From assembly GCA_036823195.1 (NCBI GenBank), contig DAISGI010000050.1:1-15294 (forward strand): a stretch of 15,294 nt of DNA, read 5' to 3'. Below the pieces are notes generated by a model. The model saw only the letters and a program-made list of their open reading frames with translations, was not told where the DNA came from and did not search any database. Shown piece after piece: positions 6,580-14,235 of the stretch. A program made the translations under genes and the position numbers. Numbering within the stretch: position 1 is the first letter of the stretch; each line of letters begins with the position of its first letter. This DNA is from UBA4874 sp002399435 (lineage in GTDB: Bacteria; Bacillota; Clostridia; Caldicoprobacterales; DTU083).

Positions 6580-8022
6580 TTATCTGAGAACCGGAATCCT
6601 GTCCTTTCCGATTAGTCCGAATAAATGTCCTCCCCTTTCCTCTGTTTCCAGCAGCTCCTCAATCCCTGCCGCATCCACCCGTTCTCCGGGACAAAACCGG
6701 GGAATACCGGGAGGATAGGCTCCGACAAGACCTCCACAAATCCGACCATTTGCCCTTTTCAGCGGGACATATTCCTTTGATTTCCCAAAAGTCTCCTTTG
6801 GCGACAGCATTTGTTCCGGTATTTCCCGGGAAATAGACAAAGAATTTCCCTTTCGTCCCGTTTTGCGCGGGTGAGCCGACAGGGATCGGCAGGCCCGGAC
6901 CAATTTCTCAAAGTCCGCTTTCTCATCTGCAACGGTGGTAATCAGCACCACCCGGTGAGCATCGGACATTTCCACCTGCACTCCGGCTTCCCGCAGCATC
7001 TGTTCCCCTTCGTATCCGGTCCGGCCAAGATCAGACAGGTCCAGGACCAGTCTCGTCGGATCCATCCCCAGGATTTCCGGCCGTCTGTAATTCTCCATGG
7101 TCTCAATCCCCAGATCCCTGAGCTCCGCTCTGGTCCATTCCAGATTGCCCAGAAGCCGGTCCAGCGCAGCTTTTCCCTGCTCCGCCATGTAATCCCGGGC
7201 CCAGTCCAGGGAAGCCATAAGCAAATAGGACGGACTGGTGCTCTGGAGCATTCGGGAAACCTGCTCCACACGCGGAAGGACAGCGGTACGGGACGGACCT
7301 TCCGCAGAGTCCCTGCCGGCAAGCCGTACCTGCAGATAAGCGGACTGGGTCAGGGCAGGCAGCGTCTTGTGCGCACTCTGCACCCAAAAATCCGCGCCGC
7401 ACTCCGCAGCGGACGGCGGCAGCCCGGGATGAAAAATCAAATGCGCGCCGTGTGCCTCGTCCACCAGCATCTGCATATGGTGTCCGTTCAATATCCTGCG
7501 GATCTCCTTCATCCTGGGGCACATTCCATAATAATTGGGATTGGTCAGGATCATGCCCCGGGCATCCGGATGCTTCCTTACTGCCTGCTGCACTATCTCC
7601 GGTGTGACATGGGTCGCCCATCCATATTCCTCATCGTATTTCGGCAGAAGATAAACCGGGACAGCCCCGCTCAGCACCAGCCCGCCCCAAACGGATTTGT
7701 GACAGTTCCGGGGCAAGAGAACCTCGTCCCCGGGCTGAAAGGCAGACATCATCATGATATGGATCCCGGAGGTGGACCCGTTTACCAGAAAAAAGCAGGC
7801 ATCCGACTGAAAGGCTTCGGCTGCCAGTTCCTCTGCCTGCTTTATCACACCTTCCGGCGCCTGCAGATTATCCAGGCCCGGTATCTCCGTCGTATCCATC
7901 GCCGCCATACATCCGGAAAAAGGCGGAGGGAAAAGCCTCCCGCCCTTATGCCCGGGCATATGAAACGATACCTGTTTTTGTGCCATGATATCCCTCAATG
8001 CATCCACAAGAGGCGTACCCAT
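6580..8022 (-). CDS. Orn/Lys/Arg decarboxylase family protein (PLP fold type I)
   Basis: A 480-residue cytoplasmic PLP enzyme of the family of SpeA-type arginine and lysine decarboxylases (YaaO type in Bacillus). It would remove CO2 from a basic amino acid to give agmatine, cadaverine or putrescine. Motifs seen: HMPGHKGG (21-28), the phosphate-binding NGSTSG (81-86), DEAHGAHL (188-195) with the Asp that contacts the pyridine nitrogen, and SAHKTLPALTQ with the PLP lysine at 219. The C-terminal GGLVGAYPPGIP (conserved family end) starts about residue 430. The length fits the short, wing-less subgroup rather than the 700-residue inducible enzymes. Substrate choice cannot be read from the sequence. 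The start ATG at 8022 has only a weak ribosome site (GTGAG, about nine bases away). Pairing with tmk is common in Firmicutes. Confidence 0.9.
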   Translation of the reverse strand: MGTPLVDALRDIMAQKQVSFHMPGHKGGRLFPPPFSGCMAAMDTTEIPGLDNLQAPEGVIKQAEELAAEAFQSDACFFLVNGSTSGIHIMMMSAFQPGDEVLLPRNCHKSVWGGLVLSGAVPVYLLPKYDEEYGWATHVTPEIVQQAVRKHPDARGMILTNPNYYGMCPRMKEIRRILNGHHMQMLVDEAHGAHLIFHPGLPPSAAECGADFWVQSAHKTLPALTQSAYLQVRLAGRDSAEGPSRTAVLPRVEQVSRMLQSTSPSYLLMASLDWARDYMAEQGKAALDRLLGNLEWTRAELRDLGIETMENYRRPEILGMDPTRLVLDLSDLGRTGYEGEQMLREAGVQVEMSDAHRVVLITTVADEKADFEKLVRACRSLSAHPRKTGRKGNSLSISREIPEQMLSPKETFGKSKEYVPLKRANGRICGGLVGAYPPGIPRFCPGERVDAAGIEELLETEERGGHLFGLIGKDRIPVLR

Positions 8023-8045
8023 AAATACATCTCACTTCACTATTC

Positions 8046-8077
8046 ATTATTACAATCCATTATTATTACAATCCACT
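8046..8077. repeat. Tandem 16-bp duplication upstream of the decarboxylase gene
   Basis: ATTATTACAATCCATT (8046-8061) is followed at once by ATTATTACAATCCACT (8062-8077), 15 of 16 bases identical. It lies in the 133-base gap between the large glycosyltransferase and the decarboxylase, overlapping the possible -10 box of the latter. Confidence 0.8.
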
Positions 8078-8090
8078 ATTGAAAATACAA
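8063..8090 (-). promoter_or_regulatory. Possible promoter of the decarboxylase-tmk unit
   Basis: On the minus strand TTGTAT (8085-8090), 16 bases, TAATAA (8063-8068). The region is AT-rich and repetitive, so a chance match is quite possible. No terminator is seen after the glycosyltransferase gene upstream, so read-through from that operon is the alternative. Confidence 0.3.
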
Positions 8091-8152
8091 TTCTTTCCTT
8101 ATTCAAAACACTGTTTCCGTTGCTAAAAATACGATTCTTTCCTCATTCAAAA
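8082..8152. repeat. 27-bp direct repeat, two copies 44 bp apart
   Basis: The segment 8082-8108 recurs at 8126-8152 with 25 of 27 bases identical. Both copies contain ATTCTTTCC followed by ATTCAAAA. The second copy ends three bases from the stop codon of the large glycosyltransferase gene. Together with the neighbouring 16-bp duplication it fills nearly the whole gap between the two genes. Confidence 0.8.
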
Positions 8153-8155
8153 TAT

Positions 8156-11100
8156 TCAAAATACCCAGGAAGGAAACCATCTGAGTCCTTCGATATAGGC
8201 TTTGGGTACCACCATTCCCGATACCGCCGGATAGAACAGAACAAACACGATGGCCACCAGGCCAAGATACCCATAAATCCAACCTTTTCTGACCCCTTTT
8301 TCCATCAGGCATTTGATCCCGTAAACAATGGACAGGATCAGAAACGGCACCATGGGGAAAAAGTGGTAAATAAAAGCGGATCTTGGAACAGCCATCCAGG
8401 GAACGTACAGGGACAGCAGGGCAATCACCACCAGGAACATGGCTTTATTTTCCTTCCAGGCCGCCCGGACCGCTGCCAGAAAAGCCGGAATCCCGGGCCA
8501 CCATATGGCCGGATTGCCGAAGGACGCAATGGTGGAAGCCATTCCCGCCGGCAGATCCATTCCCTGATAATACCAGATGGGACGTACCATCAGCGGCCAG
8601 GACCACCATGGGGACTGGAAAGGATGGGTGGACTTCAGGGTACTGTGGTAGTGAAACATGGATTTCTGATATTCCAGGATATCCGAAAACTTCATTCCCG
8701 GCACCCTGAGGTAAGGAAGATAGGACAGCAGATAAAGAGCCGCAGGGATAAAAATGAAAAACAGGACACAGCATAACATGGTTTTCCACATGTAGACCGG
8801 TATGAATTTCTCCACCCAGGCAGGAGAGGAAGAACCCTTTGCATCTTCCTTTGCTCCCCCTTTTGCTGCCCTGTAGTCTTTATATTCCCCATATTTTGCC
8901 GTAAAGAACAGCACAGCCAGGCCTGGCGCCCCATACAATGCAGACCATTTGGTCGCAGCACCCAGCCCAAAGAACAATCCGCTGAAAAAGAGCGGCTTCA
9001 GGGATTTGCCGAACCCTTTCCGGTAAGACTTCTGCAGAAAGGCATCCGCCATATAATAATACATCAGCATGACAAACAGGGTCGTATAGCTGTCAATGGT
9101 GGCAATCCGGGTCTGGGCAAAATGCATCAAATCAAACATCATCAGGAAAGCAGCACAGAATCCATAGAAGCTCCTTTGAAACAGCTTCTTTCCAAACAAA
9201 TACATTATGGGGATCATGGCTGCCCCGGTCAGAGTGCCCATGATTCTCCACCCAAAGGGATTCATGCCGAACAGGGCAATGCCGGCGGAGATCAGAATCT
9301 TGCCAAAGGGCGGATGGGTCCATTCATAGGGTTTGATGCGGTGCAAATGCTCATAGGCCGTCCGGACATGATAGATCTCATCAAAATAGGTGCCGTTCCG
9401 GTAATCGGCGCGGGGACGGGCAAGATCCGGCTCATCCGCCAGGTGAAGCAGATCCCCCTGCACCCTGGTGCCATCCGTATTTCGTACCTTAAAGGCAAGG
9501 GAATTCCATTTCCCTTCCTTTTCACCAAATAAACCAATCTCCTTGATCGCCCCTCCGGGATCCGCCACCTCGATTCGGATCCGGGAAGTAAGCTGCGAGA
9601 CATTCAGCACCTTCCATTTATAGAACTCATCCATTTCCATGTCTGCAAGGCTTCGGTATTCCCCGTTGGCATCCTCGTACCAGGCATGACAGGCGCCTTC
9701 TCCCAGCCCGCAGTAAAACGTCATGCGGTCTACATACTGCTCCTTTCCCAGATCTAGGACAAAGCTGTCCCCGGAATTCTTTCCCACCCATTCCGTTTCG
9801 GGCACAGCAAAATCCCCCAAATGAATCAGGGCAATGCACAGATAAAGAGCCGTCAGGACAGCCATAACGGCAAAATCCTTCTTTTCCACATGAAGAGGCG
9901 CATATTCCTTCGGCTCCGGGCGGCGGGTTCTGCGTTCCCCGGACTTTTCCGGGGAAAACCACAAGGGTCCGTCCTCCAGGGGTTTCTTTGGCGCCCTGAT
10001 ATAAAGAGGTTGTGACTTTCCCTGAACCACATTGCGCCAGGACCAGATCAGGACAGCAGTAAAAAGAATTATGTTCAGGGCAGAAACAAGGAGCAGCACC
10101 GGATGACCCGGGGGGATATGCGGAGAACCTGCCTTCAGCATCCGGTCCAGCACGGCAAAGGTATTGGCAAAAACCGTAAAGGAGGCCACACCGTAAAAGA
10201 TCAGGCTCCATTTGTCGCGGGTCTGTATCAGGATCATCAGCAGGAAAAACAGCACAGGGAACAGATACCGTTCGTGCATCCGTACTGAAAGCATAAAAAA
10301 ACCCATGGAGAAAGCCACAGCACCGACATAAGGCAGTTGCGGGCCCTTTCCCTTCCAATACAAAATCGCTGTGAATACCGTAAGGCCAATCATAAGCAGG
10401 ATTCCCCACTGCTGATAGGAAAGCATAAGAAACGCCTCGGAATCGGACTTTAGATTCGCTCCGATCAAGCTGAAAAAATTAAAGGCGTTCAGGGAAGCGT
10501 ACGGGTATCCTTCCGCCGTATTGAAATAAAGGCGGAAGATCCAGGCAGGTCCCTGCCGGAGCGCAAAGGGCAGAATAACAACAAAAATGGAAGCAATTCC
10601 GCATGCCAGTGTCTTCAATAGCTGCTTCCAGTCCCTGCGCTTCAGCAGTTCAAAAAAAACAACCGGCAAAAAAATCAGTCCCTGAGGCTTCGTCAATACC
10701 GCTGCAGCCAGAGGGATACCGGCAAGTGCCGGTCGTTTGGAGGAAAGCATCAAAAAGCCCAATGCCAGAAACATCACCAGAAAGGAATCCACCTGTCCCC
10801 AGACCGTGGAATCCAGAAGAACGGCAGGATTGAACAGGTAGATTGCAGAAACAAGAACGGGCCAGTTCCCGGGCAGACGGTCCTCTGCCGCACGATAAAG
10901 CAGATATCCCGTTATCAGATCAGCTGCAATGGAGGGCAGCTTCAGCAGCAGAATATCCAGCCATTCCCCTCCTGCCAGCCCCAGCAAACCCGCGAGCTTC
11001 CCGATCAGAAAGAGAACATACATGTAGAGCGGCGGATAATCCAGGAAAAAATCTCCCTGATACAAGCCGGTAAAATTCTCTGCCGCCTTTCGGGACCAGA

Positions 11101-11296
11101 AACGGAACAGTGCCATATCATTGGGGAACCCCTCTATGACAGGCGCCAGTACCAACCGGATCAATAAGCCAAAGAAAAGCGCATAACGAATCACATGAGG
11201 CCTTTTCTTCACAGACAGCTTCTTCCTTTCAATGAGAAGGAAAAGAAAAGCGGCAAGCAAAAACAATAAACAAGAAACAATGGCAATGATTCTCAC
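8156..11296 (-). CDS. Double GT-C membrane glycosyltransferase with C-terminal PMT (GT39) module
   Basis: A 1046-residue polytopic protein made of two glycosyltransferase modules. Residues 1-420 form a GT-C unit with about ten membrane helices and the signatures FPND (57-60), DYPPLY (86-91), WGQVDS (166-171), TKPQG (202-206) and MHERYLF (340-346), as in lipid-linked mannosyltransferases of the PIG-M/GT87 type. A basic cytoplasmic linker (421-472) and one helix (475-493) lead to a beta-rich domain (500-620, VLDLGKEQYVDRMTFYCG), which resembles discoidin/F5-8C modules. Residues 630-1046 are a protein O-mannosyltransferase-like unit: FDE (638-640, likely catalytic Asp), THPPFGK (660-666), RIATIDS (730-736), ATKWSALYG (781-789). 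It should move a sugar from polyprenyl phosphate to an acceptor outside the membrane. The start is GTG, with GAAGGG seven bases upstream. Donor sugar and acceptor are unknown. Confidence 0.88.
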   Translation of the reverse strand: MRIIAIVSCLLFLLAAFLFLLIERKKLSVKKRPHVIRYALFFGLLIRLVLAPVIEGFPNDMALFRFWSRKAAENFTGLYQGDFFLDYPPLYMYVLFLIGKLAGLLGLAGGEWLDILLLKLPSIAADLITGYLLYRAAEDRLPGNWPVLVSAIYLFNPAVLLDSTVWGQVDSFLVMFLALGFLMLSSKRPALAGIPLAAAVLTKPQGLIFLPVVFFELLKRRDWKQLLKTLACGIASIFVVILPFALRQGPAWIFRLYFNTAEGYPYASLNAFNFFSLIGANLKSDSEAFLMLSYQQWGILLMIGLTVFTAILYWKGKGPQLPYVGAVAFSMGFFMLSVRMHERYLFPVLFFLLMILIQTRDKWSLIFYGVASFTVFANTFAVLDRMLKAGSPHIPPGHPVLLLVSALNIILFTAVLIWSWRNVVQGKSQPLYIRAPKKPLEDGPLWFSPEKSGERRTRRPEPKEYAPLHVEKKDFAVMAVLTALYLCIALIHLGDFAVPETEWVGKNSGDSFVLDLGKEQYVDRMTFYCGLGEGACHAWYEDANGEYRSLADMEMDEFYKWKVLNVSQLTSRIRIEVADPGGAIKEIGLFGEKEGKWNSLAFKVRNTDGTRVQGDLLHLADEPDLARPRADYRNGTYFDEIYHVRTAYEHLHRIKPYEWTHPPFGKILISAGIALFGMNPFGWRIMGTLTGAAMIPIMYLFGKKLFQRSFYGFCAAFLMMFDLMHFAQTRIATIDSYTTLFVMLMYYYMADAFLQKSYRKGFGKSLKPLFFSGLFFGLGAATKWSALYGAPGLAVLFFTAKYGEYKDYRAAKGGAKEDAKGSSSPAWVEKFIPVYMWKTMLCCVLFFIFIPAALYLLSYLPYLRVPGMKFSDILEYQKSMFHYHSTLKSTHPFQSPWWSWPLMVRPIWYYQGMDLPAGMASTIASFGNPAIWWPGIPAFLAAVRAAWKENKAMFLVVIALLSLYVPWMAVPRSAFIYHFFPMVPFLILSIVYGIKCLMEKGVRKGWIYGYLGLVAIVFVLFYPAVSGMVVPKAYIEGLRWFPSWVF

Positions 11297-11326
11297 ATTG
11301 AAACCCTTCTTTGCATTATTCTCCGG

Positions 11327-11710
11327 TCAGCGAAACACCAACATCTTGCTTCCAATAAAATTGATCATCATGGAACAGAGGGTGGCCCCCGCCTTGCTGA
11401 TAAAAATATGCAGCCCGGCCTGCTCCTCCAGAAGATACAGAACTAGGGAGGATGCCCCCAGGGAGATCAGATTTACAAGGACAAACTGCGCAAATTCGGC
11501 TGCGTGGGCTGTTGCCTTCCGCTGAAATGTCCAGCGGCGATTGAAAAAATAACTGTTGAGGACGCCGCAGGAATAGGAAACAACATGGCTGACAACGGGA
11601 TTCCCGTGAAACCCCAGGGCCAGCAGTGAAAAAAGCCCAAAATCAATTGCCGTATTCAGAATACCGACCAGGGCAAACCGGATCAGCTGCCCTTCAGCTC
11701 TGTTCTTCAT
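11327..11710 (-). CDS. GtrA family small membrane protein (possible lipid-linked sugar flippase)
   Basis: A 127-residue protein with four membrane helices (about 8-31, 38-56, 72-94, 104-124) and the GtrA signatures RFALVGILNTAIDFGLF, LNSYFFNRRWTF (51-62) and NFIGSKMLVF at the end. GtrA proteins are thought to flip polyprenyl-phosphate sugars made by a GtrB-type enzyme; here such an enzyme is encoded just upstream and a lipid-dependent glycosyltransferase just downstream. I chose the ATG at 11710 because it gives the normal family length and a 17-base overlap with the glycosyltransferase gene. The frame stays open upstream to an ATG at 11887 and another at 11809 (with AAGTGAG four bases before it), which would add 59 or 33 hydrophilic residues. 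The ribosome site at 11710 is weak, so coupling to the upstream gene or a longer form is possible. Confidence 0.88.
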   Translation of the reverse strand: MKNRAEGQLIRFALVGILNTAIDFGLFSLLALGFHGNPVVSHVVSYSCGVLNSYFFNRRWTFQRKATAHAAEFAQFVLVNLISLGASSLVLYLLEEQAGLHIFISKAGATLCSMMINFIGSKMLVFR

Positions 11711-12848
11711 GACTGTTTTTACCCCGTGCTCTGGTTTCGGAACTGTCTTCTGTCTGACTTGTTCCGGGTCTGTCTGCTGCCTGACATGCTCCGGGGCCCT
11801 TTCTCTCATGGTGCTCACTTCTTCCCATCCCGGCTCCTGCTTCCCGGTCCTTTGCCTGCGGATTGCCCCGTCCCCTTCCGTCCCCATTGTCTTCCGGCTG
11901 ATCTGTCTTTTCCTCCGGGAATCCTATTTTATCCTGAATAATATAAAGGGGACGCCCTTTTACCTCTTCATAAATCCGGCCCACATATTCCCCGATGATG
12001 CCGAGGATCAGCAGAGTAATGCCATGAAAGACCAGGTTCACCGCTATGATGGATGCCCATCCCGTCAGGGTATTGTCCGTAAACAGGCGCTGATACAGGA
12101 CATACAGCAGATACACAAAACCGGATATGGACAGGATAAATCCAATATAGGTGGCCAGCTTCAACGGTTTATAGGTAAAGGAAAAAATACCGTCCGCAGC
12201 AAACTTCAGCATTTTTTTCAACGGATATTTGGTCTCCCCTGCCCAGCGTTCCTCCCGGACATATTCCACCGCCGTCTGTCTGAACCCCACCCAATTGATC
12301 ATGCCACGCAGAAAACGGTTTTTCTCATTCAGCGTTTTCATGACATCACAAACCCTGCGGTCAATCAGTCGGAAATCGCCGGTATCCTTTGGGATGGTGC
12401 CGCCTGTCAGGGTACCGAGAATACGATAATAAACAAAGGCAGTGAATTTCTTGAAAAGGGTTTCCCCTTCCCTCTTCCGCCGTTTGCCATAAACCACATC
12501 ATAGCCTTCCCGCCATTTTTCCAACATCCGGGGAATGACCTCCGGCGGATCCTGAAGATCCGCGTCAATAATGACCACCGATTGACCCCGGGCATAGTCC
12601 AGACCGGCGGACACGGCAATCTGATGGCCGAAATTCCGGGAAAAATCGATCAGGCGGATATGATCGTCAGCAGGGGCCAAATCAGCAATAATCGAAGCAG
12701 ATCTGTCCCGGCTGCCGTCATTTACAAACAGCAGCTCATAGCTCCCGCCTGTTTCCTCCATCACCTTACTGAGGCGCCGATAGGTCTCGGCTATGACCTC
12801 TTCTTCCTCATACATGGGGATAACGATTGAACAAACAACGCAGCCCAT
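11694..12848 (-). CDS. GtrB/DPM1-type polyprenyl-phosphate glycosyltransferase (GT2)
   Basis: Transfers a hexose from a nucleotide sugar to a polyprenyl phosphate at the inner face of the membrane. From the ATG at 12848 the protein has 384 residues. An N-terminal GT-A domain shows SIVIPMYEEEEVI (7-19), VNDGSRD (42-48), FSRNFGH (69-75), the metal-binding DADLQDPPE (95-103) and TGDFRL (156-161). Two C-terminal helices follow (about 233-255 and 264-290), ending in EYVGRIYEEVKGRPLYI, as in GtrB/ArnC/YkoT-type enzymes. After residue 312 comes a hydrophilic, low-complexity tail of about 70 residues not usual in the family; it overlaps the open frame upstream of GtrA. A TTG at 12872 is an alternative start. 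The sugar, perhaps glucose or mannose, cannot be told. This is the first gene of a three-gene glycosylation operon. Confidence 0.93.
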   Translation of the reverse strand: MGCVVCSIVIPMYEEEEVIAETYRRLSKVMEETGGSYELLFVNDGSRDRSASIIADLAPADDHIRLIDFSRNFGHQIAVSAGLDYARGQSVVIIDADLQDPPEVIPRMLEKWREGYDVVYGKRRKREGETLFKKFTAFVYYRILGTLTGGTIPKDTGDFRLIDRRVCDVMKTLNEKNRFLRGMINWVGFRQTAVEYVREERWAGETKYPLKKMLKFAADGIFSFTYKPLKLATYIGFILSISGFVYLLYVLYQRLFTDNTLTGWASIIAVNLVFHGITLLILGIIGEYVGRIYEEVKGRPLYIIQDKIGFPEEKTDQPEDNGDGRGRGNPQAKDREAGAGMGRSEHHERKGPGACQAADRPGTSQTEDSSETRARGKNSHEEQS

Positions 12849-12854
12849 TCCTAT

Positions 12855-12859
12855 CCTCC
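12855..12859 (-). promoter_or_regulatory. Ribosome binding site deciding the GT2 start
   Basis: GGAGG on the minus strand, six bases before the ATG at 12848. It supports that start over the in-frame TTG at 12872, which has its own GGAGG nine bases upstream at a less ideal distance. Confidence 0.6.
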
Positions 12860-12929
12860 GTTTCCCTTCCAATTGGAATTTCCTCCCGAAACCCGGAACT
12901 CTGTGAATTATTATCTGTATCTTTATAAA

Positions 12930-12958
12930 AGTATATCACAAGACAGGCGGTTTACCAA
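12930..12958 (-). promoter_or_regulatory. Sigma-A type promoter of the glycosylation operon
   Basis: On the minus strand TTGGTA (12953-12958), a spacer of 17 bases, TATACT (12930-12935). Transcription would start near 12923, about 75 bases before the GT2 ATG. It points away from the plus-strand promoter at 13046-13074. Confidence 0.65.
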
Positions 12959-12965
12959 TAAAAAA

Positions 12966-13063
12966 GGCTGTCCCAGGGAACCCGCGGAATTAATTTTTCA
13001 TAAATTCAAAAAATATTAAGAAATTGATCAGGAAAATTTTCCGCATAGACAGCTGGTTCCTGG
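12966..13063. repeat. Complex imperfect inverted repeat between divergent promoters
   Basis: Three elements on the left have partners on the right: GCTGTC (12967-12972) with GACAGC (13048-13053), CCAGGGAACC (12972-12981) with GGTTCCTGG (13055-13063, one extra base on the left side), and GCGGAA with TTCCGC (13039-13044). The stretch between is strongly AT-rich and contains the perfect palindrome GGAAAATTTTCC (13031-13042). The right arm overlaps the -35 box and spacer of the plus-strand promoter, so a protein bound here, or a folded transcript, could control the divergent genes. It could also be the remains of a small mobile element; no target duplication was identified. Confidence 0.4.
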
Positions 13064-13074
13064 TATACTATAAT
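13046..13074 (+). promoter_or_regulatory. Sigma-A type promoter for the C39-like gene
   Basis: TAGACA (13046-13051), a spacer of 17 bases, then a perfect TATAAT (13069-13074). Transcription would start near 13081 and give a leader of about 67 bases before the GTG at 13148. Confidence 0.8.
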
Positions 13075-13083
13075 AGTCATTGG

Positions 13084-13119
13084 CAGACAGGCCTGTGGGC
13101 CAGCTTGCCCTGGGGTCTG
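13084..13119 (+). promoter_or_regulatory. Possible stem-loop in the leader of the C39-like gene
   Basis: CAGAC (13084-13088) can pair with GTCTG (13115-13119), enclosing an inner stem GGGC-CAGCTT-GCCC. No T tract follows, so it is not a terminator. It may affect mRNA stability or start-site access. No known riboswitch class is recognised. Confidence 0.25.
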
Positions 13120-13147
13120 AACCATTTTAAAGGAAAGGAAGGTTTGC

Positions 13148-14098
13148 GTGAGAAGAAAAAAAAGAACGGTCCGGCGCCGCTTTTTCAAGCGCCTGATGCA
13201 GATGATCCTGATTGTTCTGATTTTCTATTTTGGGAAGCAATTTATGGAAAAAATTCCATATATAATAAATCATGAAGAAATACCGAATCCAATAACAATG
13301 GAAAAGGAAAGCCTGCCGAATCAAAACGGGAATGAGGGAGGCAAGGAGGATCCTGCACTTACTCCCGGACCTACTTTTGATGCAAGTCAATTGAACGGAG
13401 AGGTTTCCGATGAAGTCATCAACTCCCTGGAGACCATGGCGTCCAGGGATCCTCAGGTTATGTCAGTTCTGCAAAACTCTGCCCAGTACCCTCCGAAGCT
13501 GCTGGAAGCATTGTCCAACAATCCGGAACTTCTTTCCTATACATTGAACTATCCGCAAAAGAAGGGCACCTGGAAGGACAATATCAACCTTTCCGATCAA
13601 TACAAACCGGGAAATATTCCGCTGCTGATCCAGTGGGACGAAGACTGGGGATATGCTCCCTACGGGCCAGGCACCATCGCTCTGAACGGATGCGGGCCAA
13701 CATGCCTTTCCATGGTAACGGTGGGCCTGACCGGAAATACTTCATGGAATCCGAAAGCAGTCTGCGCATTCAGCGAAACAAACGGATATCTTGATGAGCA
13801 AAGTGGCAGCACTCTCTGGTCCCTGATGACCGACGGAGCCAAAAAACTCGGGCTGCATTCCACCGAACTGTCCCTGGATGAAGACCGGATGGTCCAGGAG
13901 CTTTCCCAGGGGCATCCCATTATCTGCAGCATGCGGCCGGGTGATTTTACCACCAAGGGACATTTTATTGTTCTGTACGGATATCGGAACGGAAAGTTTC
14001 TCGTTCGGGATCCAAACAGCCGTAGAAACAGCAAAAAGCTGTGGGGTTACCGTACACTGAAGCCACAGATCAAAAATCTCTGGGCTTTCAGCAGCTGA
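13148..14098 (+). CDS. Membrane-anchored C39-like cysteine peptidase family protein
   Basis: A 316-residue protein with a very basic N-terminus (MRRKKRTVRRRFFKR), one membrane helix (about 16-29), a Pro/Asn/Glu-rich spacer (40-85), a helical segment (87-138) and a C-terminal papain-like domain of the peptidase C39-like type (155-316). Expected active-site elements: Gln 162 in LIQWDEDWGY, Cys 182 in NGCGPTCLSM, His 272 in GHFIVLYGY and Asp 288 in RDPNS. Topology suggests the enzyme domain lies outside the cell. I recall the pattern of a helical segment plus C39-like domain from Lachnospiraceae surface proteins; the substrate is unknown, and it is not a bacteriocin exporter because no ABC part is present. 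The start is GTG, with AAGGAAGG five bases upstream. A strong promoter precedes it, and it may be co-transcribed with the next gene. Confidence 0.85.
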   Translation: MRRKKRTVRRRFFKRLMQMILIVLIFYFGKQFMEKIPYIINHEEIPNPITMEKESLPNQNGNEGGKEDPALTPGPTFDASQLNGEVSDEVINSLETMASRDPQVMSVLQNSAQYPPKLLEALSNNPELLSYTLNYPQKKGTWKDNINLSDQYKPGNIPLLIQWDEDWGYAPYGPGTIALNGCGPTCLSMVTVGLTGNTSWNPKAVCAFSETNGYLDEQSGSTLWSLMTDGAKKLGLHSTELSLDEDRMVQELSQGHPIICSMRPGDFTTKGHFIVLYGYRNGKFLVRDPNSRRNSKKLWGYRTLKPQIKNLWAFSS

Positions 14099-14235
14099 CA
14101 AGACAATGAACCGCAGGGAAAATGAACCGGTGGAGCAGCAGTTTTTCTTGCCGAAGCAGAAGTTGACAATACGGACGGGTATTGACCGGTATAGCCTATT
14201 GGAATGCGCTATCGTTCGACACAGGAGGATCATTC

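Noticed and set aside
6811..8082. 423-codon plus-strand open frame opposite the decarboxylase
   Set aside because: Its composition (His, Arg, Gln, Pro) is that of the reverse of a coding strand, and all conserved motifs are on the minus strand.
9627..10409. 260-codon minus-strand frame inside the large glycosyltransferase gene
   Set aside because: It is another frame of the same strand. The translation is Cys- and Arg-rich without membrane helices, while the main frame carries the motifs on both sides.
11709..12830. 373-codon plus-strand open frame opposite the GT2 gene
   Set aside because: It is antisense to clear GT2 motifs, with a Cys- and Pro-rich translation lacking any recognisable domain.
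12959..12983. Minus-strand GGGACAGCC followed by TTTTTT, like the right half of a terminator
   Set aside because: The only matching left arm is about 75 bases away and would belong to a transcript antisense to the C39-like gene leader. No gene on that strand needs a terminator there.
14163..14196. Possible promoter before the NlpC/P60-like gene (TTGACA then TATAGC)
   Set aside because: The -35 box is perfect but the spacing is 21 bases, and no -10 box lies at 16-18 bases.
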